Assembly (NCBI GenBank): GCA_021771815.1
Contig: JAETOE010000018.1
Location: forward strand, 1 to 64,000
DNA length: 64,000 nucleotides
Reading direction: 5' to 3'
Origin: Roseburia hominis
GTDB lineage: Bacteria > Bacillota > Clostridia > Lachnospirales > Lachnospiraceae
Numbering within the stretch: position 1 is the first letter of the stretch; each line of letters begins with the position of its first letter. Under the pieces are notes generated by a model, which saw only the letters and a program-made list of their open reading frames with translations, ran no database searches and was not told the origin of the DNA. Below are positions 7,986 through 17,540 of the stretch, in pieces. The translations under genes and the position numbers were made by a program.

Positions 7986-10283
7986 ATGATGGAAAGAGAC
8001 CTTAAGAAAATTATCTCTGAAATGACATTGGAGGAGAAAGCCGGGATGTGTTCCGGTGAAGATTTCTGGCGTTTGAAGAAAGTGGAGAGACTTGGTATTC
8101 CAGAGGTTATGGTATCAGATGGACCTCACGGATTAAGAAAGCAGCCCGGCGAGGCAGATCATCTTGGGATTGGCGAAAGTATTGTGGCAGTTTGTTTTCC
8201 GGCAGCCTGCGCTACGGCTTCCAGTTTTGATACGGAATTGATGAATGAAATGGGAAAGACCCTTGGAGAAGAATGTCAGGCAGAAAATTTAAGTGTTTTG
8301 TTGGGACCGGCTGTAAACATTAAGAGAAGCCCTCTCTGTGGACGGAATTTTGAATATTTATCTGAGGATCCATATCTTGCAGGAAAAATGGCTGCTTCCT
8401 ATATCAGAGGTGTACAGAGCTGGGACGTGGGAACGAGCATAAAACACTATGCCGCAAATAATCAGGAGTATAACCGTATGAGTTGTTCTTCTAATTTGTC
8501 GGAACGTACTTTCCGGGAAATCTATTTACCTGCATTTGAGACAGCAGTAAAGGAAGCACAGCCTAAGACGATTATGTGCAGTTATAATAAGATCAATGGA
8601 GAATACGCCTCTGAAAACAAGCATCTTCTGACAGAGATTTTAAGGGATGAGTGGGGATTTGAAGGTTATGTTATGACGGACTGGGGCGCAGTGGCGGATC
8701 GTGTGAAAGGGATTGTTGCAGGACTTGATCTGGAGATGCCGGGCAGCCATGGAGTAAATGATGCCAAGATTGTTGCGGCAGTAAAAGATGGAAGTCTGGA
8801 TGAGGCACTGCTTGATAAGGCAGTGGAACACATTTTAAAAGTATTGTTTTCTTATGCGGATAACCGCCATCCGGAAGCTGTATTTGACAGGGATGTCGAT
8901 CATGAGAAAGCGGTAAAAATTGAGACAGAGTGTGCAGTTCTTTTGGAGAATAATGGAATACTTCCGTTGAAGGAAGGAACAAATGTAGTATACATTGGCG
9001 AATATGCCGAAAAGCCCCGTTATCAGGGTGGCGGTTCTAGTCATATCAATTCCAGTAAAGTAACTTCCGCATTGGAGAGCGCAAAGGAAAAAGGCAGACC
9101 AGTATCTTATGTGAAAGGATTCCCTTTTGATAAAGATGAAGAAAATGCGGGAGAACTGGCGGCGGCAGTGCAGGCGGCAAAGGATGCTGAAGTGGCAGTT
9201 ATTTTCGCAGGACTGCCTGATCTGATTGAATCGGAAGGCTATGACAGAAAGGATATGAAACTTCCTGCATGCCAGAATAAACTGATTGAGGAAGTTATCA
9301 AAGTACAGCCTAACACGGTTGTTGTGCTGCACAATGGAAGTCCGGTTGAAGTACCTTGGGCAGATAAGGCAGCAGCTATTTTGGAAATGTATCTTGGTGG
9401 TCAGGGCGTAGGAGAAGCAACAGATAAACTTCTTTATGGAGAAGTAAATCCTTCAGGACGTCTGGCAGAGACATTCCCGCTCCGTCTGGAGGATAATCCA
9501 AGTTACCTGAATTTCCCCGGTGACGGAGTAAATGTGGATTATGCGGAGGGAATCTATGTAGGCTACCGTTATTATGATGCCAGAAAAATGCCGGTGCGCT
9601 GGGCATTCGGACATGGACTTTCTTATACGGAATATGAGTATAGTAATCTGAATATGCCTGCGGAAAGTCTGGATGATAAGGGTTGTGTAAAAGTGACCGT
9701 AGATGTTAAAAACACAGGAAGTATGGTCGGTAAGGAAGTAGTACAGCTTTATGTCAGCGATAAAAACGGCACAGCAGGGCGACCTGTGAAGGAACTGAAG
9801 GGCTTTGCTAAGGTGGAGTTGCAGCCGGGTGAGACAAAGACTGTTGAATTTGCGCTTACTGCAAGGGATTTATCTTTCTACCATGAAGGGCTTGGCGACT
9901 GGTATGCACCTTCAGGAACTTACGAGGTGTTGATAGGACATGCAAGTGACGAGATTGCTTTGAGAGGGGAACTTTCCTTCAAGACCGAAAAGCAGCTTCC
10001 GCTGTATGTCAGTGGAGCGACAACGATCGGAGAGCTTATGGCGCATCCTGTGACCGCGCCGATCATCGGAGGTTTGATGCAGAATATGCAGGGAGCGATG
10101 GGAGCCATGCAGTCAGATCCAACAGAAAATGTTGAGGATACCCTTGGTACGGGTGCAGAAATGATGAAGGCAATGATGCATGGAATGCCCCTAAAATCTC
10201 TGGCAAGCTTTGCTGGTGCAGAAATGGCAGCACAGATTGAGTTGATGATTCAGAGCATGAATCAGGCGTTAGGTAATAAATAG
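7986..10283 (+). CDS. GH3-family beta-glucosidase with fibronectin III-like domain and extra C-terminal tail
   Basis: A 765-residue glycoside hydrolase family 3 enzyme (beta-glucosidase/beta-xylosidase type). The domains in order are a TIM-like barrel (about 1-310) with the nucleophile Asp near residue 232 in VMTDWGA, an alpha/beta sandwich (about 315-530), and a fibronectin III-like domain (about 575-670) with the GREVVQLY-like segment GKEVVQLYVSD. From about residue 680 a Met/Ala-rich helical tail begins (TIGELMAHP, then repeated MM motifs). It is not part of the usual fold and resembles the tail of the next enzyme, the GH2. ATGs at 7980, 7986 and 7989 are all possible; spacing from AAAGGA favours 7986. 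There is no signal peptide. The activity class is firm; the exact glycoside is not. Confidence 0.92.
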   Translation: MMERDLKKIISEMTLEEKAGMCSGEDFWRLKKVERLGIPEVMVSDGPHGLRKQPGEADHLGIGESIVAVCFPAACATASSFDTELMNEMGKTLGEECQAENLSVLLGPAVNIKRSPLCGRNFEYLSEDPYLAGKMAASYIRGVQSWDVGTSIKHYAANNQEYNRMSCSSNLSERTFREIYLPAFETAVKEAQPKTIMCSYNKINGEYASENKHLLTEILRDEWGFEGYVMTDWGAVADRVKGIVAGLDLEMPGSHGVNDAKIVAAVKDGSLDEALLDKAVEHILKVLFSYADNRHPEAVFDRDVDHEKAVKIETECAVLLENNGILPLKEGTNVVYIGEYAEKPRYQGGGSSHINSSKVTSALESAKEKGRPVSYVKGFPFDKDEENAGELAAAVQAAKDAEVAVIFAGLPDLIESEGYDRKDMKLPACQNKLIEEVIKVQPNTVVVLHNGSPVEVPWADKAAAILEMYLGGQGVGEATDKLLYGEVNPSGRLAETFPLRLEDNPSYLNFPGDGVNVDYAEGIYVGYRYYDARKMPVRWAFGHGLSYTEYEYSNLNMPAESLDDKGCVKVTVDVKNTGSMVGKEVVQLYVSDKNGTAGRPVKELKGFAKVELQPGETKTVEFALTARDLSFYHEGLGDWYAPSGTYEVLIGHASDEIALRGELSFKTEKQLPLYVSGATTIGELMAHPVTAPIIGGLMQNMQGAMGAMQSDPTENVEDTLGTGAEMMKAMMHGMPLKSLASFAGAEMAAQIELMIQSMNQALGNK

Positions 10284-10629
10284 CGTTGTTTGTGATATTT
10301 ATTTCCGCGAGCAACGAGCCAAGTGACTGCTTGCAGGCATTTGGCGACTGCCGCGAGGGTCAAATACCCAGCCCCTTGGGGTATTGCAAGTTTGATGCCC
10401 CGCTGCTTGCGGCGGGGTTTTTGACTATCAAGAGGTATTTGTTTTTTGAATATGGTTATATTTGGTAATGAGGCTGTCACTCTTGCGGGTTTTCACATAG
10501 TGTGGCAGTCTCGTTCATTCTGTCTTAAAATTCCTTAATTTAAAAACATATTATGGAAAAAGTAAACACACAAGTAAAGGTAAAGCGGTAAAATACAATT
10601 AAATAAATAGGGACAGGAGGAGCAGTTTG
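10284..10629 (+). repeat. GC-rich palindromic intergenic region (346 bp, no gene)
   Basis: This spacer between GH3 and GH2 is packed with inverted repeats. GCCAA (10318-10323 area) faces TTGGC (about 10340-10345), and two CGCGAG copies lie around them. A hairpin AATACCC/GGGTATT spans 10363-10385. A terminator hairpin spans 10398-10417. A long imperfect palindrome (GAGGCTGTCAC facing GTGGCAGTCTC, about 10470-10512) follows. The AT-rich last 100 bases hold the leader and ribosome site of the GH2 gene. The small frames within it have no coding support. The make-up is like a REP/BIME-style dispersed repeat, but copies elsewhere in the genome cannot be checked here. Confidence 0.55.
10398..10422 (+). 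terminator. Rho-independent terminator after GH3
   Basis: CCCCGC (10398-10403) pairs with GCGGGG (10412-10417), with two further inner pairs and a CTTG loop, followed by TTTTT. Confidence 0.8.
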
Positions 10630-12861
10630 ATGAGAAAAATAACAGAATTAAAAGATAACTGGTTTTTTGTAAAAAATGCCGGAGATGTTCAAGAAGCGGC
10701 AGCCGCAGAGGGGACAGGTGTTTTACTGCCGCATACATGGAATGCTTTAGATGGGCAGGACGGAGGAAATGATTATCACAGGGGAACCTGCTGGTATCGC
10801 CGCCTTCTGGAAAAACCGGAGTTAGAAGCAGGGGAGAAGGCTTATCTGGAATTTGATGGTGCTGCTATGACAGCAGATGTTTACTTAAATAGAGAAAAAT
10901 TGGCTCATCACGAAGGGGGCTATTCTCGGTTTCGTGTGGATATTACTGAGAAACTTACATCGGCAAGCAATGAATTATTGGTTGCTGTTGATAATTCAGA
11001 CAATGGAACTGTGTATCCGCAAAAAGCCGATTTTACTTTTTATGGAGGGTTGTACCGCATGGTACGTCTCGTCGTAGTGCCTGAGAGCCATTTTGCTATG
11101 GAGTATCACGGGGGAGATGGGATTAAAGTAACTCCTGTGGTAACTTTGACTGGGGAAGGAAAAGAAGAGGCAAGTGCGGCTGTAACTGTAGAAGTGTATA
11201 CAGAGGGTGGCGCTGATGTGGTCACTATAACTGTCGCGGATGAGACAAAACAGGCTCTGGTTACAGAAGGATATGCAAAAGCAGAATTTGAACTGCCCAA
11301 TGTGCATTTGTGGGATGGAGTAGACGATCCTTACCTTTATACGGCTAAAGCAGAACTGGAAAGTGGAGATGCAGTTACTGTAAGATTCGGCTGCCGCCAT
11401 TTCTCTATTGACCCGCAGAAGGGATTTTTCTTGAACGGCCGTTTCTATCCACTGCGGGGCGTAAGCCGCCATCAGGACTGCAAAGGAATGGGAAATGCCC
11501 TGAGCCGTGAGCATCACGAGCGCGATATGGAGATAATCAGGGAAATGGGGGCAAATACCATCCGCCTTGCCCATTATCAGCATGCGCAGGAATTTTATGA
11601 TTTGTGCGATGAAAACGGAATCATCGTCTGGGCCGAGATTCCTTATATTACGATGCATATGTCTGGAGGAAGAGAAAATACATTAAGCCAGATGCGGGAG
11701 CTGGTTATTCAGAATTATAACCATCCGTCGATTGTCTGCTGGGGACTTTCCAATGAGATTACAGCAGCAAGCGCAGTAAATGAAGAATTGATGGAGAACC
11801 ATCGGGAGTTGAATCGGTTATGCCATGAACTGGATCAGACAAGGAAAACTGTAATGGCAAATGTGTTTATGCTGGAAAAGGAAAGTCCATTGCTGGAGAT
11901 ACCGGATATCAACAGTTATAATCTTTATTTTGGCTGGTATGTGGGAGAGATGATTCAGACGGATGAATTCTTCGATGAGTATCACAGCGCTTACCCGGAT
12001 CGCTGCATTGGATTTTCAGAATACGGAGCGGACGCAAATCCTGCATATCATTCTCCCCAGCCTGACAGGGGAGATTATACAGAAGAATACCAGTGTCTGT
12101 ATCATGAGCACATGCTGCGTATGATTGAAGAACGTCCATGGCTCTGGGCGACTCATGTGTGGAATATGTTTGACTTTGCCGCTGATGGAAGGGACGAGGG
12201 CGGCAAACATGGGGAAAACCAAAAAGGATTGGTAACGATTGACCGTAAGCTTAGAAAAGATGCATTTTATCTGTATAAAGCGTATTGGAGCAAAGAAGCT
12301 TTTGTTCATCTGTGCGGCCGGCGATATGTAGACCGAGCAGAGGAAGTGACAAAGATCAAGGTGTATTCTAATCAGCCTTCAGTGGCGTTGTATGTAGACG
12401 GAAAACTTGTGGAAGAGCAGAAAGGCAGCAGGATATTCTGTTTTGAGGTTCCAATATCGGGTGTTCATACAGTTACTGCACAGGCAGGCGAATGCAAGGA
12501 TGAAATTACCATAAAGAAGGTTGCGGAAGTCAATAAGGATTATCTGTTTGTGAAAGATGGAGATATTGTCAACTGGTTTGATAAGGAAGACTTTCGTAAG
12601 GACTGTTATTCCGTTGGGGATACTCTTGGTGAGATTGCCAAAAGCCCGGAGGCAAATGCAATTGTGCAGGGACTGATGGCTAAAGCGTCGGCGAGCCGGG
12701 GAGATGTGGCAGAGAGTGTGAAAGATAATCCGGCGCTGCAGCGCATGATGCAGAGAATGACCTTGCAGAGTATGTTGAAACAGGCAGGAGATGTGGTAAA
12801 GCCGGAAGATATAAAGGCGCTGAATGATGCTTTGCAGAAAATCAAGAAGGTTACTGATTGA
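10630..12861 (+). CDS. GH2-family beta-galactosidase/beta-glucuronidase-like enzyme with DUF4982 and extra C-terminal tail
   Basis: A 743-residue glycoside hydrolase family 2 protein. The domains in order are a sugar-binding jelly roll (about 1-170), an immunoglobulin-like domain (about 180-265), and a TIM barrel (about 265-555) with the acid/base Glu376 in GLSNEI and the nucleophile Glu464 in GFSEYG. A DUF4982-like beta domain (about 560-635) includes the segment IKVYSNQPSVALYVDGK. A helical tail from about residue 660 (DTLGEIAKSPEANAIVQGLM, then MMQRM repeats) closely resembles the tail of the GH3 upstream. A TTG at 10627 precedes the ATG at 10630; AGGAGG 9 bases upstream fits the ATG. No signal peptide was seen. 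It releases a terminal beta-linked sugar, most likely galactose, but glucuronide or xyloside activity is possible. Confidence 0.9.
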   Translation: MRKITELKDNWFFVKNAGDVQEAAAAEGTGVLLPHTWNALDGQDGGNDYHRGTCWYRRLLEKPELEAGEKAYLEFDGAAMTADVYLNREKLAHHEGGYSRFRVDITEKLTSASNELLVAVDNSDNGTVYPQKADFTFYGGLYRMVRLVVVPESHFAMEYHGGDGIKVTPVVTLTGEGKEEASAAVTVEVYTEGGADVVTITVADETKQALVTEGYAKAEFELPNVHLWDGVDDPYLYTAKAELESGDAVTVRFGCRHFSIDPQKGFFLNGRFYPLRGVSRHQDCKGMGNALSREHHERDMEIIREMGANTIRLAHYQHAQEFYDLCDENGIIVWAEIPYITMHMSGGRENTLSQMRELVIQNYNHPSIVCWGLSNEITAASAVNEELMENHRELNRLCHELDQTRKTVMANVFMLEKESPLLEIPDINSYNLYFGWYVGEMIQTDEFFDEYHSAYPDRCIGFSEYGADANPAYHSPQPDRGDYTEEYQCLYHEHMLRMIEERPWLWATHVWNMFDFAADGRDEGGKHGENQKGLVTIDRKLRKDAFYLYKAYWSKEAFVHLCGRRYVDRAEEVTKIKVYSNQPSVALYVDGKLVEEQKGSRIFCFEVPISGVHTVTAQAGECKDEITIKKVAEVNKDYLFVKDGDIVNWFDKEDFRKDCYSVGDTLGEIAKSPEANAIVQGLMAKASASRGDVAESVKDNPALQRMMQRMTLQSMLKQAGDVVKPEDIKALNDALQKIKKVTD

Positions 12862-12904
12862 TGAAAAGACCAGAGAGGTGATTAGGGAACAGGAGGATAT
12901 CGTA

Positions 12905-13753
12905 ATGCCGATGAGAGCAGTACAGCAGATTATGCTTGGAACAGTGACAGCAAAGGAAAAACAGGCTGTTGAAACACTTTCTGCTATCAAAAAAGCTGGA
13001 TATGACGGAATTGAATTAAACGGGTTTATGATTCGGCCCACTTCTTTTATGGTACGCATGATGACGAAGATGGCGGGGATGCCGGTAGGAAAAGGCGGAA
13101 ATCTGGACTGGGCAGGTCTGGTAAAGGCAGCAGGACTGTCGGTGGTAAGTGTACATGAGGATTTGGGAACCATTCAGAGAGAGCCGCAGACTGTCGTTGA
13201 AGAAGCGAAGAAATTTGGGACAAAATATGTGGTCATAACAGGGATGTACCGTTTTGATTACTCAGATGAAAGTGCAGTCCGAAAACTGGCGGAGGATTTA
13301 AACGAAGCAGGAAAAGGACTAAAAGGAGGCGGTGTAGAACTTTTATACCATAACCATAACTGTGAATTTCGCAAGGTATCAAAGGGAAAGACGGCATATA
13401 GCATGTTGATGGAAGAGACGGACCCGGCGTATGTGAATTTCGAGTTTGATTCCTACTGGCCTACGGAAGCAGGAGTGGATGCGTTGCAGTTGATGCGGCA
13501 GTTGGGGGATAGACTTAAGCTTTACCATATCAATGACAGAGGAAGCAGAGTGGCGGGAGCGTCTATGACACCAATCTTAAAATCAGACAGCATGGAACTG
13601 GGGTATGGGAATATGAATCTGGAAGCCCTTGTAGAGCAGGCGAAAGTGGCGGGAGTGGATGCAGTGATACTGGAGAGCCATAAGAACTGGGTGGATAAAT
13701 CACCAGTGAAATCTATACAGCTTTCGGCAGAATTTATGAAGAAATATGTATGA
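12905..13753 (+). CDS. Sugar phosphate isomerase/epimerase (AP-endonuclease-2-type TIM barrel)
   Basis: A 282-residue single-domain TIM barrel of the sugar phosphate isomerase/epimerase superfamily (IolE/hydroxypyruvate isomerase relatives). Likely metal-binding positions are His in LLYHNHNCEF, Glu/Asp in NFEFDSYW and His in KLYHINDRG, with a late Glu in VILESHKNW. The start at 12905 is chosen because AGGAGG lies 8 bases upstream; an upstream frame opening at 12824 overlaps the GH2 end and has no family-like sequence. It follows the GH2 gene by 43 bases and precedes the rhamnosidase by 52, so the three are probably co-transcribed. Similar barrels act in gut-bacterial glycoside metabolism, but the specific reaction here is not known. 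Confidence 0.85.
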   Translation: MPMRAVQQIMLGTVTAKEKQAVETLSAIKKAGYDGIELNGFMIRPTSFMVRMMTKMAGMPVGKGGNLDWAGLVKAAGLSVVSVHEDLGTIQREPQTVVEEAKKFGTKYVVITGMYRFDYSDESAVRKLAEDLNEAGKGLKGGGVELLYHNHNCEFRKVSKGKTAYSMLMEETDPAYVNFEFDSYWPTEAGVDALQLMRQLGDRLKLYHINDRGSRVAGASMTPILKSDSMELGYGNMNLEALVEQAKVAGVDAVILESHKNWVDKSPVKSIQLSAEFMKKYV

Positions 13754-13805
13754 TTTTGTCGAACTGCCACGAGTATGGTCTATTATCTAGAAAGGATGAG
13801 TCGAT

Positions 13806-16013
13806 ATGCAGGATTTAAAAAAATATTTTATTACCATAAACAGGGAATATAAAGAGGGAGATGTGGCAGTTTTCCGACAGAAATTTTCCGGAGATAATAT
13901 TGTCAGTGCCGTGCTTTATGCTACGGCGCTGGGGGTATATGAGGCGGAGCTGAATGGAAAAAAAGTGGGAGAGCAGATGTTTGCACCCGGTTATACTTAT
14001 TACCCACGTCGAGTTCTTTATCAGGAACATGATGTGACGGAGTTGCTGAATGCCGGAAGTGAGAGCAGTGGAGAAAACGAACTGGTCTTTTATCTGGGAC
14101 AGGGTTGGTACTGCGGAAGGTTTCTCTGTGAGAACCAGACGCAAATCTATGGTGAAAAACCGGCAGTCTCCTGGATGTTGTGCATTAAATTTGCTGATGG
14201 AAGTGAAAAGGTGATTCATTCGGGAACGGACGTGGAAGAGCTGGAATCTCCTTATGGGTATGCTGGCGAATATGACGGTGAAGTGTATTTTGCGGATGGA
14301 CGGAATAATGTAATTGGGAATCCCGTTGTTTTTACAGGAGCAATAGATTTTGCATTGGAAAAAACCTTGACAGAAGTGCGTATACAGGAAGAGATGCCGG
14401 TCAGAAATGTGACGGTATCAGAAGGAAAGACAATTCTGGATTTTGGACAGAATTTTGCGGGAATTGTTGAGATTCACCCGGAGTTTCTTGGGAACGAGAC
14501 GTTGACGGTCCGACACGGAGAAATTCTGAACCCGGACGGCAGCTTGTATACTGCCAATCTTCGAAAGGCAAAGGCGACTGTCGTTTATCATGCGGGGACA
14601 GACAAAAAGGTTTATCGTCCAAGATTTACCTATATGGGATTCCGTTATGTGGAAATCTCAGGAGCGGAGTATAAACCGGGAATGGTAAAAGCCTATGCCC
14701 TTTATACGGATATGCGGCGGACAGGGTTCTTTGAATGCGGACATGAGAAGGTACAGAAATTATATGAAAATCAGGTATGGGGCCAGAAATCTAACTATGT
14801 GGAAGTGCCCACCGATTGTCCACAGAGGGATGAGCGCATGGGGTATACTGGGGATGGACAGGTGTTTGCTTTAACAGGCGCCTATAATTTCGACACTAAT
14901 GATTTCTGGAAAAATTTCTTGCGCGACCTTGAGCTGGGGCAGCTTGATAATTCGGAAGGGTATGTTTGTGCTACCGTACCACAGACCGGACCGGCAGGCA
15001 TTGGATTTGTGAACATGCTTGGCTGGGGAAACGCAGTAACAATCCTGCCGGAGCTGATGTACTGGCAGTTTGGAGATGAAAAGGCTCTTCCACAGCAGTA
15101 TGAAAGTATGAAGAAATTTGTGGAGGCGGAGATCCGTAAGATGGAGGGTAGAAATCTGTGGCTTGGGGTATCCTTAGGTGACTGGCTTGCGCTTGGAAAG
15201 GATATGGCATGGCAGGCACAACATAATAATCCTATTTCCAATTCTTTTATCGTACATGACTTAAAAGTGGTGAGTGAAACAGCAAAGGCTCTTGGTTATG
15301 AGGAGGATGCAGCACGTTATCAGGCACAGTATCAGGCAACCAGAGATGCTTACCTTCAAATGTTTGTAAAAGAGGATGGCGACGTGGCGGATGATTATCA
15401 GTCCGCTTATATCATGGCGCTGAAGTTTGTCATTCCGGAAGGGGAACTGCGCCAGAAGGTTATGAAGAAGTTTGTGGAAAATGTCCGTCGGGAAGGATTG
15501 ACGACAGGATTTTTCGCTACGGAGCATCTGCTTCCTATGCTGGTGGAGGCTGGAGAGGCGAAGCTTGCTTATGACGTTTTGCTTCAGGAAGGATGTCCAG
15601 GATGGATGTATCAGGTTGACCGGGGAGCTACTACTACGTGGGAGCGCTGGGATGCTATCCGTGAAGACGGTACAGTAAACGAAGACAAAATAACGGATGA
15701 TAATATGGTGTCCTTTAATCATTATGCATTTGGTAGTGTAGGGGAGTTTTACTATCAGTATATTTTAGGAATAAAACCCCTTGAGCCGGGATTCCGTAAA
15801 GTAAAAATACAGCCTTATCCGGATGAACGTCTTGGAAGGGTAGCAGGGGCTTATCTTTCCAGAGCAGGGGAAATCAAGTCTGCATGGAAATATGAGGGTG
15901 AGAAAGTAATGATTACGGTAACGGTGCCGGTGGAAGCGGAAATTTATCTTCCGGACGGCAGGGTAGAAAAGGTTAGTGCAGGAGAATACTCATACGAAGT
16001 CAACAAGGCGTAG
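13806..16013 (+). CDS. GH78-family alpha-L-rhamnosidase
   Basis: A 735-residue glycoside hydrolase family 78 protein that removes alpha-L-rhamnose by inversion. The N-terminal beta domains (about 1-310) include the Bac_rhamnosid_N-like segment AELNGKKVGEQMFAPGYT. The (alpha/alpha)6 barrel follows (about 310-650), with the conserved PTDCPQRDERMGYTGDGQVF block, the usual site of the general acid, and RGATTTWERWD towards the barrel end. A C-terminal beta domain begins with GFRKVKIQPYP. No signal peptide, so rhamnosides must be imported first. RBS AAAGGA is 9 bases upstream. It gives the locus a clear plant flavour: rhamnogalacturonan fragments, flavonoid rutinosides or saponins. Confidence 0.93.
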   Translation: MQDLKKYFITINREYKEGDVAVFRQKFSGDNIVSAVLYATALGVYEAELNGKKVGEQMFAPGYTYYPRRVLYQEHDVTELLNAGSESSGENELVFYLGQGWYCGRFLCENQTQIYGEKPAVSWMLCIKFADGSEKVIHSGTDVEELESPYGYAGEYDGEVYFADGRNNVIGNPVVFTGAIDFALEKTLTEVRIQEEMPVRNVTVSEGKTILDFGQNFAGIVEIHPEFLGNETLTVRHGEILNPDGSLYTANLRKAKATVVYHAGTDKKVYRPRFTYMGFRYVEISGAEYKPGMVKAYALYTDMRRTGFFECGHEKVQKLYENQVWGQKSNYVEVPTDCPQRDERMGYTGDGQVFALTGAYNFDTNDFWKNFLRDLELGQLDNSEGYVCATVPQTGPAGIGFVNMLGWGNAVTILPELMYWQFGDEKALPQQYESMKKFVEAEIRKMEGRNLWLGVSLGDWLALGKDMAWQAQHNNPISNSFIVHDLKVVSETAKALGYEEDAARYQAQYQATRDAYLQMFVKEDGDVADDYQSAYIMALKFVIPEGELRQKVMKKFVENVRREGLTTGFFATEHLLPMLVEAGEAKLAYDVLLQEGCPGWMYQVDRGATTTWERWDAIREDGTVNEDKITDDNMVSFNHYAFGSVGEFYYQYILGIKPLEPGFRKVKIQPYPDERLGRVAGAYLSRAGEIKSAWKYEGEKVMITVTVPVEAEIYLPDGRVEKVSAGEYSYEVNKA

Positions 16014-16077
16014 AGGTCATACCAGGTAGTCGTTTTGTAGTGGCCATTTCATAATGACGGAAAGGAGTTCATAGGAA

Positions 16078-17520
16078 ATGAAAACACAAGCATTTAATCC
16101 GTTTCTGCCGAGCTATGAATATATACCAGATGCGGAGCCTTATGTATTCGGAGACAGGGTGTACATTTATGGGAGCCATGACCGGTTTAACGGGGAAGAT
16201 TTTTGCTTGAATGATTATATGTGCTGGTCGGCGCCGATTGATGATCTGGGAGCATGGAAAAAAGAGGGGGTTATTTATCGTTCCGTGCAGGACCCGCTAA
16301 ACGAAGATGGTACACAGCATCTATTTGCACCGGATGTGCAGATAGGTGAAGACGGCAGATATTATTTGTTTTATTGTCTGCATCGTTCTCCCACTGTCTC
16401 TGTGGCAGTCTGTGACGAGCCGGCAGGGGAATATCAATTTTATGGACATATCCGTTATGCGGATGGAACCTTATATGGACAAAAACATGGGGATGTATTT
16501 AATTTTGATCCCGGAGTACTAAGAGACGATGATGGAAGAATCTATCTGTATACGGGGTTATCTTATCTGAAAGACGCGCCTATGAGGAAGTATCTTGCCG
16601 GGGTGTTCCAGATAGATGGTTCTTATTGCGTGGAACTGGAAAAAGATATGCTGACATTAAAGAGCGAACCTGTATTGGCGGTTCCTGGAGAGATTATGTC
16701 AGAAGGAACGGATTTTGAGGGGCATGGGTTTTTTGAGGCAAGCAGCCCACGGAAGATTAATGGGCGGTATTATATGATTTATTCTTCTGTCAAAAGCCAT
16801 GATTTATGTTATGCAGTCAGTGAATCTCCGGTGGATGGTTTTAAGTATGGAGGTATTATTGTCAGTATTGGAGATATTGGCATTGTAGAAGAAGGGAAGG
16901 CTGTGAATTATCTGAGTAATACCCATGGCGGATTGGTAGAAATTGAAGGGCAATGGTATGTATTTTATCATCGGCATACTAACCGTCATCGTAATTCCCG
17001 TCAGATGTGTGCAGAGCGGATTAAGATTGCAGAAGACGGAAAAATTGCGCAAACAGAAATTACCAGCTGTGGTTTAAATGAAGGACCGCTGCAGGGAACA
17101 GGAAGATATGAAGCCAGAATTGCCTGCAATTTATCAAGTGCCAGTGGAACTTTCATGTACCAGAAAGAAAAAACGGCGGAAGAAGAGATGCATCCCTATT
17201 TTACACAAGATGGAGAGGATAGGGAGGACAATCCGAATCAATATATCGCCAATCTGCGGGATGGTGCATGGGCTGGATTTAAATATTTTGATATCAGACA
17301 AAGCAGCCGGATTAGAATCAGTGTGCGAGGAAATGCAGAAGGTGAAATGCTGGTACAGGACGAAAAGAATGGAGAAATCAGGGCGGTTATACCGATACAG
17401 CCGTCGACAGACTGGCAGGAGGAACTTGGGGAGTTCCATATAGAGCCGGGCGTGCATGCTTTATATTTTACGTATAAAGGAAGAGGCAGCATGGACTGGC
17501 AGTGGTTTGAATTATGTTAA
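16078..17520 (+). CDS. GH43-family glycosidase with C-terminal carbohydrate-binding-like domain
   Basis: A 480-residue family 43 enzyme (arabinofuranosidase/xylosidase class). The five-bladed propeller occupies about residues 5-325. The catalytic acids are probably Asp in the YIPDAEPYVFGDRVYIYGSHD start, Asp in FNFDPGVLRDDDGRIYLYTG, and Glu in MSEGTDFEGHGFFEASSPRK. The last 100 residues form a beta-sandwich like a CBM6 (AGFKYFDIRQSSRIRISVRG, ending MDWQWFEL). It starts 64 bases after the rhamnosidase and ends 20 bases before a second GH43, so these form one operon. There is no signal peptide. The sugar released (arabinose, xylose or galactose) is not decided by sequence. Confidence 0.88.
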   Translation: MKTQAFNPFLPSYEYIPDAEPYVFGDRVYIYGSHDRFNGEDFCLNDYMCWSAPIDDLGAWKKEGVIYRSVQDPLNEDGTQHLFAPDVQIGEDGRYYLFYCLHRSPTVSVAVCDEPAGEYQFYGHIRYADGTLYGQKHGDVFNFDPGVLRDDDGRIYLYTGLSYLKDAPMRKYLAGVFQIDGSYCVELEKDMLTLKSEPVLAVPGEIMSEGTDFEGHGFFEASSPRKINGRYYMIYSSVKSHDLCYAVSESPVDGFKYGGIIVSIGDIGIVEEGKAVNYLSNTHGGLVEIEGQWYVFYHRHTNRHRNSRQMCAERIKIAEDGKIAQTEITSCGLNEGPLQGTGRYEARIACNLSSASGTFMYQKEKTAEEEMHPYFTQDGEDREDNPNQYIANLRDGAWAGFKYFDIRQSSRIRISVRGNAEGEMLVQDEKNGEIRAVIPIQPSTDWQEELGEFHIEPGVHALYFTYKGRGSMDWQWFELC

Positions 17521-17540
17521 TGTTAAAGGAGAAATAGTTT

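Noticed and set aside
10286-10468. Small frames over the palindromic region after GH3
   Set aside because: The DNA is dominated by hairpins and a terminator, and the frames lack ribosome sites; treated as non-coding.
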